Assembly (NCBI GenBank): GCA_036927565.1
Contig: JAYESD010000008.1
Span: forward strand, 17,440,100-17,504,099
Length of the DNA: 64,000 bases
Origin: Tuctoria greenei
Lineage: Eukaryota; Streptophyta; Magnoliopsida; Poales; Poaceae
Direction of reading: 5' to 3'
Both the position numbers and the translations under genes were made by a program. Shown piece after piece: positions 46,801 to 54,602 of the stretch. The notes below the pieces were generated by a model that worked only from the letters and a program-made list of their open reading frames with translations, was not told the DNA's origin and did not search any database. Each line of letters opens with the position of its first letter. Position 1 is the first letter of the stretch.

Positions 46801-49198
46801 GAACAGTTGATCGGAGGTCGGAATTCCAACAGCTCATGCGGGTCAAACAGACCGTGTGAAGAAGACTATGATACGACAGTTGCTTTAGGATTTTGAGATA
46901 ACTGTCGTTGAGTATGGTGAGAGCTTGGAGGACTTATCTTTCTAAGAAGCATTGTGTCACGTTGACAATATGTTGTGAAGCGCGCCATCTCGATTCGAGC
47001 ACATGGTGGTGATTTTGACTTTGTTGGATGTGTCATCGTTCACGCTCACAGAGATGACATGACGGTTGAGGGTGGTGGAAAATTCCTTCAACAGGACGCG
47101 ACATGACGGAGGCATCCACGATAGCAAGCTGTTGCTCACCCGAGATGAGTGGGAGGCACAACAAGAACATACTGTTTCAAAGACGGACTGTTGCCAGAGG
47201 TGCCCACGACGTGGCTTTTCGAGCGATAGCGATGAGAAGCTTGTTTGGGACCAGTGTTGAAGATGCAGGAAGCATGGCCATTTGGCTAGGGGTGTCGCTC
47301 CAAGCTCAATCAAGGGAGCACACATGATGACGATTGATGTGGGCACCTTGCTGATGGCAAGGGTGTGTCATATTGAGATGTGCACGATGATGGAGTACCA
47401 GACGTGTTCGCTACTAGTGGATTTGGTGGCACGTGTCTGCGCATTTCGGCAACGATAACCTTGACGATGCATTGTGATACTTCGACATCGACATGACCAA
47501 ACACATGACTATCGCGTGTCGTCTTCTCTGTGTTTGATAACAAGGTCATTGGTATAGTGAGGCTTGGCGACAACTCAGTCGTCAAGATTGAGGGGCGAGG
47601 CATGGTGACATACGCCTTCAAGACGTGGGAGCTTCTGGGGAGCCTTAGAAGCTCACTGGTGTTTACCTCGTTCCTCGGCTCAACAGGAATATCATTAGCA
47701 TTGGCCAGTTGGATGAGAAGGGCTTAAACGTCAAAATCTATGGTGACATGATGAAAATACGCAAAGAGTGGTCGATTTCTCGCTCGAACACGACTCACCT
47801 CTAGCGGACGTACTCGATCCAGTTTAACATCACATGCCCGATACAATGTGTGGATGTGGCTATGTCGGCCAGCAAGCATCCGTGGAGAAGCAGGCGGTGG
47901 TACAGAGGCTGAAGTGGTGTGTGCGTGCAGGGCGGCGGGGTAGGCGCAACAAGAGTCGCGTGAGGACGCATGATGATGAACACAACACGACAAGTCATGA
48001 TGACTTCAGACAACAAGTACCCGCGATGTGCATGGACAAGTCTTGCAACGACGTGACTTGAGGTCGTCAGGATGACAACACTATGTTTGAACATGTGGCA
48101 CGCGTAGCGAACACAACAGGACACACCAAGGATGAGACAAGCACAAGCGCCAGGATCAGCGCGGATTGTTGGATGATACTGGGCTTAGTTGTGACTTGGG
48201 CTAGGCGCGTTGGCTGCAAGTCTGGTTTGGGCTCTAGACAGCAGCCCACAGCAGTGTTCCCGAGGGATCTTGGTTGAGTTGGCTTTTTTACTTTAGGAGA
48301 GAGGTGGAGTCCTAGAAATAGAAGTATTGCTGCAGAAATAGACTAGGATTAGAGTCCTAATAGGGGTCGTGTTTGGTGTAGCCTGGCTAAATAATGCCAG
48401 TAGTCAATTTGGAATCAACAAGCCTCTCCATTATTCCTGATTTCGTTCCTCATATACGTTCGGAATTCCAATACCTATTTGGGTCAAATTTTTTGAATCT
48501 TGTTACGCTAAATTCCTTACGGTGGTGCAATTTGCAGATTTAAGGACCTTTTGTGGAACTTTAATTAGATATATACTCCTCTGATTTTTATTTTTACTTT
48601 TTATGTTGGTTAGTGCAAATTTGATGAAGTATTACTGAGTGGAGCTAAGAAATTATTACCGAAAGATTAGTTTGAATAACCGAATCGCCAGCTCTTATTG
48701 TGATTGCATGTTACTTCTATTCTTGGTTCAAATCTACATTCCTGTGCAGAGTGTAAATATTGTTGATCATTGTTGTAAATTTCAACTTTCCTAAAAATCT
48801 GAAAGAAATTTGGAAAAGTGAAGTGTGGTTGGGTACCATCACACATGCCGAACAAATTCTGTAACGTGTTTCCGAATCTAGAACTATGGCAACATAATTG
48901 ATCGCAATGCATCCTAATTTGCAGAAATGCTGACAATAGTTGCACCTAATGTGTAATTGTATGGTATCGCATATTTTCTACAGTCTTGATAAGTCGCTTC
49001 AGATATTACCATGGTTGAATACATATGGTTAAGTGTGTAATAAGATCATGATTCTCATTCATGCAGCATACACATGCATCTGACTCTGATAGTGAAAACC
49101 GGCACAAAAGACATAAAAAGGATCGAGAGAGTTCACGGCGAAATGGCGCACATGAGCTTGAAGATGGTGAACTTGGAGAAGATGGGGAGGTCCATTAG
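34877..49198 (+). CDS. PRP40: Pre-mRNA-processing protein 40 (U1 snRNP-associated splicing factor), 28 coding exons
   Basis: PRP40 bridges the U1 snRNP at the 5' splice site with branch-point factors and the RNA polymerase II tail in the nucleus. The sequence gives 992 residues. Residues 1-181 are Pro/Gln/Met-rich. WW1 is near 190-218 (Trp192, Trp214, YYYN) and WW2 near 231-259 (Trp233, Trp255). About six FF domains span 426-830, and a Lys/Arg/Glu/Asp-rich tail 838-992. Coding exons: 34877-34912, 34990-35058, 35160-35465, 35584-35715, 35858-35919, 36042-36111, 36540-36592, 36695-36752, 36837-37153, 37250-37322, 37394-37492, 37583-37651, 37717-37794, 37906-37992, 38067-38101, 38211-38316, 38801-38881, 39006-39098, 39168-39221, 39293-39409, 39491-39589, 40320-40367, 40499-40591, 40701-40808, 41639-41703, 42522-42624, 42987-43322, 49067-49198. 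Every join is GT-AG and the sum is in frame. No lesion is visible. Confidence 0.95.
41329..41424. mobile_element. Stowaway-like MITE in a PRP40 intron (96 bp)
   Basis: A near-palindromic segment begins CTTCCTCTATTTTTATTTTG and ends with its approximate complement CAAAATAAAAGCAGAGGGGC, flanked by TA on both sides. The TA duplication and hairpin form fit a Tc1/mariner Stowaway MITE. It lies between exons 40701-40808 and 41639-41703, away from splice sites. Confidence 0.7.
44273..44592 (+). repeat. 5' LTR of element E
   Basis: About 320 bp, diverged direct copy of 48167-48473; both share TTGGGCTCTAGACAG, CTTGGTTGAGTTGGCTT and CTCCATTATTCCTGATTT. Confidence 0.75.
44690..45000. repeat. Uncharacterised GC-rich insert with GCCTAGGCG motifs
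   Basis: From CCAAGGTTGTAAAATCACGCC the sequence turns GC-rich with CGCCTAGGCG and GCCTAGCCAGGCG motifs, resembling ends of abundant grass DNA transposons. It separates the left LTR of E from element F. Boundaries and class are unclear. Confidence 0.35.
45033..46831 (+). mobile_element. Copia element F, internally deleted, nested in E
   Basis: A 3' LTR at 46209-46831 (TGTCAGGTGACC to GGAATTCCAACA) follows an AGGAGGAGAA polypurine tract. Its last ~100 bp is repeated at 45033-45132, interpreted as the remains of a truncated 5' LTR. Between them are a gag fragment and an RNase H tail only. The 3' LTR has a TATAAATAAAG box near 46450. The partial 5' LTR reading is inference. Confidence 0.6.
45212..46190 (+). 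pseudogene. Element F: gag joined to RNase H tail by internal deletion
   Basis: 45212-45730 encodes a copia gag start (TEFPILTKTNYAESMVMLEIKL, later ETLNEVVAVKLLQSVPE) with stops at 45299 and elsewhere. After about 45785 the sequence is the end of copia RNase H: SWQSNKQKVVILSSCEVEY, VDNKFAMDLSKK, and HHDRRKHIDTKYRYIRECV. Protease, integrase and RT are missing, so a deletion joined gag to RNase H. Confidence 0.75.
46832..48166 (+). pseudogene. Element E: degenerate gag, zinc knuckle and protease region
   Basis: The text parallels the gag of F (MRV-TDRVKKT near 46840) and goes on through LLTRDEWEAQ and a CRKHGHLAR zinc-knuckle remnant (about 47260-47290). It reaches NKVIGIVRLGDNSVVKIEGRGMV and GSTGISLALASWMRRA (47540-47725), matching the copia segment between protease and pre-integrase. 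Frames change repeatedly. Confidence 0.6.
48167..48473 (+). repeat. 3' LTR of element E
   Basis: About 307 bp, diverged copy of 44273-44592, followed by CCTAT of the imperfect target duplication. Confidence 0.75.
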
Positions 49199-51073
49199 TC
49201 TTTCCTTTTGCTATCACTGTTGTCAGTACTTGCTGTCTTTGTCATGTTCTCCATTGCTGGTATTTTGTTTCTTGTGGCAAAAAAGTGTCTTAATAATAAT
49301 ATACTATTGATATAATTACTGAAGTTTGTTTTACGTATTCTGAAATATATCAATCACTTTCTACTTTTTTTTTGCTGTAGAATATTGCTGTTTCCTTTTT
49401 GTGATGTAAAAATGTGAGATTTTTGTCAATTGCACTTGTCCTGGAAAAGGTAAAGCATTTTAACTATGTAGTTTGTGTTTTGTCGAGTTGTTTCTTCATG
49501 TGGTTAGTATGTCTCGGTTTTGGTTGGTGTGAGTGAATACCCAGACGTGCAAAATGGAGCTGTGTGCATTTTGTACCATTATCAAACTACTTTAGTTGCG
49601 TTTGTAGCATTATCAAACTACTTTTGTTGCATTCTTAGACACATTTATCTCTTTTCCCTTTATTCTTTTCTGTGTAGGCGTGTACATGTGTACAGGGGTG
49701 CTTGAAACTGTGAGTGCGGCTTAAATATTCTTGGAAGTCTGCTTGGGCAGGCTGCATATTAATAGCTATAGTTACTTTCTCAACTAAGTTGAGTTAGTCT
49801 CTTATTGAAGCTTGTAACTGACACAATTTTGACTGAACATCAACACGTTGCCTGTAGTATTGATCTCCAGACTTTGGATTTGTTGCCATCTCCTTACCTT
49901 GCTTTGAAGCTTGGCAGCTGGATATTGCTGCTGCCATTTGTGGCGCAGCTGCAGGGGCGTGGTCATGGCAGTAGCATCAGCAAAAGCGGGGCGCCCTTCT
50001 GAAATGGGCTGACCTAATGCTCTTTGTTCACTATAAAATGGTGGTTTCGTGAGGCGACAGATCAAATGTTTATCAGTTCGTGACCAGTGTGTTGCATATC
50101 GTGCTTTGTGAATTGATGTGCTTTTGCACGAGGCTTGTCATGACGATGCCTCGAGCATTTGATTTAGTGTAAAAATGTCTGAATATAGTTGATGTTTGGA
50201 AGAGTGAGTTTTTGTTATAACGCTTTTCAGTTGCCATCTTTTCTTATTCATGTTCCCTCCTCTGGTTTCTGCCCCTAATGCATGTGTACTCGGTACTGTC
50301 AGGCGCAGATATCCGGTAACTGAATAGCTGACGGCACCGTAACGGATTATTTCGGTGTTGTATATGCATACCTTCGACGTGAGTTTTTTTGCCACTTGAG
50401 TGTTGTACAACTAAAGTAGATCAGTCATATACATTTGTCTCCCTCTATTGTGATGACTGCCTAGCAATGAGCATTTCATTTGTCAGAACTTAAATGTTAT
50501 CACTGATGAGTCTCGTAACAAAGAGCAATTGATAATAAGCTTGTAGGTGTGATCCTGTAAGCAGCTTATAATATTATATGATCATATAATATCATGTTTT
50601 TCATACAATGGATAAATAGCCCTCTGTTAAGTTGAACGTTGATAAAGGGAATGACTAGAATATTCGTGCAAAAAATTAAATCTGAATCATACGATCTTCG
50701 TTAAATGGTTTTGCTTTTTACATTTAAATCACTCCATATAACAGTGTTATGTTATGAGGTGGGAGGATTTAAGTGTAAAAATACAAAACTATTGAATGAA
50801 AATCGTGTGATTGCATTCTAGTTGTATTAGTTGCCTTCGAGCACATTTTTAGTCTTGGGTAATAGGCAGGATATCCTTGTATATGGTAAATCATATTGAC
50901 TTTAAGCAGTAACGTATGTACAAACTTTGTACGGCTTAAAATCCGCTGGTGGCCTTTGCGTTGTCCAGACGCGAGGCGCTTGATTTGTGAGTTAAACTAA
51001 ACCACCACCATAATTATCTCACCAAGTGGACCGTACAATTAAATTGCCTGACAATGACAATTATTCAGAAATC
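49199..51073. other. PRP40 3' UTR and intergenic spacer, no gene supported
   Basis: The PRP40 3' UTR follows TAG at 49196; AATAATAATA at about 49290-49300 is a possible polyadenylation signal. Beyond about 49450 I see only AT-rich unique-looking sequence with short non-conserved open frames. No repeat structure was recognised. Confidence 0.5.
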
Positions 51074-51507
51074 CTATATGTTAGACGCCTGAAATCAGGC
51101 TCAATTTTAGGCGACCGTTGATTTGTCTTTGAGATTCGTGCGCCCATCCACCCGATAGTTGGTGGCAGTGTTATTCTTCCAGAGGATTGGGAGGCCGGCA
51201 GTGCGCGCAACTCGCGACCGCAGGTCGGCAGCGGCAACACCGCCCGGAGCTCGCGGTGCCAACGGCGCTGGCTGACCGGCCATGATCAGAAGAAGATGAT
51301 TAAGGATTTTTAATTGTTAATCTGTAATCATAACTTCGTACTCGTAAGGATTATATTAATTATAAAATAGTCAAACAAAAGTTTGTAATTGATTAACCTA
51401 TAAAATTAAGAGTTAATAATTAATTACAAGATTAATGCTTAATGACAATAATTAGGCACTAATGATATGTGTGATTTTTTTTTAGATTTCAAGTACCTGA
51501 CAAATAG
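51074..51507 (+). mobile_element. MITE family copy 1 (about 434 bp)
   Basis: Ends CTATATGTTAGACGCCTGAA and, inverted, CTATTTGTCAGGTACTTGAA form imperfect terminal inverted repeats. The interior has a GC-rich part (51170-51290) then an AT-rich part with AATTGTTAATCTGTAATC. It is homologous to the copy at 52194-52972 in opposite orientation. No clear target duplication, so the superfamily is not assigned. Confidence 0.65.
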
Positions 51508-52193
51508 ACACACACTAAATAAATTCTGCATTTTCTTGCCTACGCACTGAATTGGCATAAAATCCCTCCAACAAATAGCAATGGGCTAGGACACAAAATG
51601 TGACGTTAACAGGACAAACCTTTAACTATGTTAGTAATGTAACAGGTGCAGAATTAAATTAACAAACAAAACACTAGTGCATGATATCTCTTCTGCTCCT
51701 GCTGGGGAAGAGCTGTATAACCTACAGCTGCGCAACTCTGCCTCTGATCGGCTGATGCATGCAATTCTGCATGATAGATTGCATATGCGAACAATAAATC
51801 GGCTGATTGCATGATAGGTTGCATGGATCGGCTGATTGTATAGTTCCTACGGTTGCATATGCGAACACTGAATAACTTTGATCGAAAAAAAAAACCAACA
51901 ATGTTACTTCGGACCCAACAACGTGTGATCAGAAAAAAAACAATGTTGCAACCTTTTAAAGTTCATTTGCTCGTCTACTTTTGTGAATTGGTCCTGGATA
52001 GCAGACGTGTCATGTCATTAAATCAAATTATCCTCTCCATCTAATTTTCTCTCCCTCAATTGATTGGTCTGGGAGGGGGTCATTTCTGAATCAGATTGCC
52101 CCCTCACGTGTTGAAGGTTGAAATGAAAAAAGGTGGTATCCCAATATCAGCTGCCAGACTAGGTAACAAATAACCAAATAAATTAGGGTCTAT
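51508..52193. other. Spacer between the two inverted MITE copies
   Basis: AT-rich, with short repeats of CGGCTGATTGCATGATAGGTTGCAT-type text at 51745-51830 (CGGCTGAT three times). No coding signal. Confidence 0.45.
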
Positions 52194-52972
52194 CTATTTG
52201 TCAGACGCCTGGAATTTGGCAAAATTACAAGCACCAGGTCATTAACAGCTAATTACAGTCATTAACTCTAATCTTGTAATTAACTATTATCCCTTAATTT
52301 TATAGGTTAATCAACCACAAAATTTGTTCGTTTAATCATTTTACAATTAATATAACCCTACAAGGATTAACAATTTACGGATTACAAGTACAGCTTAACA
52401 ATTAAACAAAAAAGCGTACTCTCTTCTTCATGGCCGGCGGCCGGTGCCGCCGTCGAGCGAGGCCGCCGTCGTCCCCGAGCGTGCCCGCCGCCATCGTCGA
52501 GTGTGGCTGCCACCGTCGTTCCCGAGCGCGGCCACCGTTGTCGCCCCTGAGCTCGTGTGCCGCCGTTGCTGAGGGCAGCGGCTGCCATCGCCGAGCGCGG
52601 CAGCTACCGCCGCCGTCGCCGCTCAAATCGGGGTGGAAAGGATGACTGGGTTGGGGAAGAATATAACATTGATGCAGCACGAATCTAAAAGCGAGATCGA
52701 CGGCTAGTTTCAGGTACCTGTTTGGGAGCAACTGTTGTACAATCTGGTGTTTTGTGCAAGCATACAATCTCCACATCCCAACCATTCCTTATTGATCCAA
52801 AGGTGCTACACTTTTAGCATTTAAATCATCCCACCTGGTGTTGATGACAATATACAAAAAGAACCATAAGTGCATTCACCGTTAGATTGATAGGGAACGA
52901 TTGAGATGTGGAGATTGCATGCTTGTATAAAACAACAGATTATACAGCAGTTGCTGTCTACCTGTTTAATAG
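52194..52972 (-). mobile_element. MITE family copy 2, inverted, interrupted by a Mutator-like MITE
   Basis: Left end CTATTTGTCAGACGCCTGGA; right end, inverted, CTATTAAACAGGTACCTG. The AT-rich part comes first and a CCG-rich block follows (52430-52630), the reverse of copy 1. The right terminal repeat is split at 52715-52967 by a 235-bp insertion, after which the terminal sequence resumes. The GC block is open in several frames but shows only alanine, arginine and proline repetition, so no gene is called. Confidence 0.65.
52724..52958. mobile_element. Mutator-like fold-back MITE with 9-bp target duplication (235 bp)
   Basis: TACCTGTTT is repeated on both sides (52715-52723 and 52959-52967), the 9-bp size typical of Mutator elements. 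The arms (52724-52790 and 52890-52958) are about 65-70 bp imperfect inverted repeats, sharing AGCAACTG and CAATCTCCACATC, so the transcript would fold into a long hairpin. Confidence 0.75.
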
Positions 52973-53114
52973 TATTACCGAATAAATTAACATCTGAGTA
53001 GCTATATGAACCAAAACCTAAGCTACGGTGAGACCCAGATAGCCGTTGTGCCGCAGTACTCGTGCTCTGATTCTCACTAAAAACAGTCTAGAAAAAAAGA
53101 CGGTGACGATAACA

Positions 53115-53300
53115 CAATCAGTGATTTGTGCAATCAGTCATTCTTAACCGTTGGATTTGCATCATATGATTGATGCATGCTTTTATTTAATCCCTTCATG
53201 TCAGTATTACCAGGTGGTAGGTGGAGAGAGTAAAATAAAAACATGCATCAATCATAATATGCAGATGATTGATTGAACGACCAAACTACTAATTACATTC
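53115..53300. repeat. Fold-back inverted repeat
   Basis: About 53125-53185 (ATGATTGATGCATGCTTTTATTT) pairs with 53236-53295 (AAATAAAAACATGCATCAATCAT), giving arms of about 55 bp around a 50-bp loop. It is likely a MITE, but no target duplication was found. Confidence 0.55.
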
Positions 53301-53304
53301 TAGT

Positions 53305-53810
53305 CAGAAAAAAGGTTGTGATGACTATTCAACAAAATAACGCTAGCAACATTAAGCCCATTAACTGTAGGATAACTGCTAGCAGCAGGAAGACACTAGC
53401 CACAGCTGCAAAATGTGTACCAGGGTCTCTATTGCACAATAATGATTAGGCCAGCAAAGTACTAGAACTCTATGTGGCGGAACTTCTTGTGCTCGAGGTC
53501 AGCAGCACATTCAGATCACGGAGAAAACAAAAAGCGTTACTGAAAAAAAAACACGGATTCAGTGAGACTAAATAAAACAGTTAAAAGTCTAAAAAGGGGC
53601 TGTGATGACTACCCACAAAAGGAACACCAGCCTAAGCCCATCTTTTGGGTGACTGTAGGGTAACTACAAGAAGCAGTAACACATAAGTCACTGCTGCAAA
53701 CTGCGTACCCGGATCTCTATTGCACAACAATGATTAGGCCAACACAGAACTAGAACTCTATGTGGCGGACCTTCTTGTGCAGCACATTCAGATCACGGAG
53801 ACAAAAGCGC
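53305..53810. repeat. Diverged direct duplication (two units of roughly 230-280 bp)
   Basis: 53305-53525 and 53585-53805 share GGTTGTGATGACTA/GGCTGTGATGACTA, TCTCTATTGCACAA-AATGATTAGGCCA, ACTAGAACTCTATGTGGCGGA and CACATTCAGATCACGGAG. No coding content is apparent. Confidence 0.7.
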
Positions 53811-53956
53811 GACCGCAACGGCAAGATTTATCGGAACAAATGAACGGCTAGTTAGCGGCTTGAACAAACTGATCACCGTCATAAAAACGTGTGACTAGTT
53901 GGGCTAATGTCACGTGACCCTAACTACGGTTCAAGAAACTTACAAACAAAAGGAGA

Positions 53957-54199
53957 CTAGTCGTTATTGGTGGTATCCTCATCGTACATCCATCGACAGC
54001 GGAGGGGCCGCGACCGGGAGGAGGTAATTAGCAAGCGGGAACGAATGAGGGGAGGAGCCTCCTCGCCGCGTTCTGCACCCACAGACGGCCTCCCGTCCTT
54101 CCTCATTTGGCTCCAAGCAGAACCTCCTCCCCGATGAGCCGTCTCCGGGTAGGAAAGTGGAGCAGGAGAGGGGCTTGGGGGCAGGCGGCCGGCCTGCAC
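53957..54199 (-). other. Unassigned minus-strand open frame, 80 codons
   Basis: A Pro/Ser/Arg-rich frame (starts QAGRLPPSPSPAPL, ends DEDTTNND) is open on the minus strand with locally high GC. It could be the last exon of an unseen gene or part of a repeat. No domain is recognised and I do not call it a gene. Confidence 0.25.
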
Positions 54200-54404
54200 A
54201 GGGTGGTCGTACGGTACGGCAGCAGGCGGCGTGCGGAGTAGGATAGGAGGAGCGGGCGGGATTGGCAGCGAGGCTGAGATTTATTTCTCGGGTATAATAT
54301 AGCTAGGGCAAATATAGTGCTATGTTGATCTCAGCTGCCCAATTTTGATCCGACCGATGCAAACCTAACTCTTACTTTTTTTTTTGGAATCACCACCCTT
54401 GGAC

Positions 54405-54475
54405 GTATATGAAACCCAGCCCAAACTCTTCCAACGCCAAGGCCCAAATACGGCAGTAACCCTAGCCTTTTCCAG
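54405..54475 (+). promoter_or_regulatory. RPA43 proximal promoter: site-II-like and telo-box-like motifs
   Basis: CAGCCCAAAC (about 54417) and AGGCCCAAATA (about 54441) are reverse TGGGCY site-II elements. AACCCTAG (about 54460) is a telo-box-like motif. In plants this pair is typical of ribosomal and nucleolar genes bound by TCP and telo-box factors. Position is just upstream of the ATG at 54603. Confidence 0.55.
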
Positions 54476-54602
54476 CAGCGTCGACCCGCCCACCGCCACT
54501 CGAGCTCCACGCGACCTCGCCACCGCCAGCCGCGCACGCCGGTCGCCGGGACCCCGCCAAGCCGCCATCCTCCGGCTTGGTTCTGGACCGGCCGCAGCAG
54601 TG

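Larger units (their letters stand above)
44273..48473 (+). mobile_element. Copia element E, deleted, in the last PRP40 intron (4.2 kb)
   Basis: Direct LTR-like copies at 44273-44592 and 48167-48473 start TGGTGGATGATCCTGGGC or TGTTGGATGATACTGGGC and end GGAATTCCAA-type. They are flanked by CCTAA and CCTAT, a 4/5 target duplication. TGGTACCAAGC after the left LTR is a decayed PBS. The interior holds a second copia element (F) and, from 46832 to 48166, degenerate gag to protease or pre-integrase sequence. No frame is intact. Confidence 0.75.

Noticed and set aside
52382..52785. Ala/Gly/Arg-rich minus-strand open frames
   Set aside because: They lie in the CCG-rich block of a MITE and show only repeat-driven composition.
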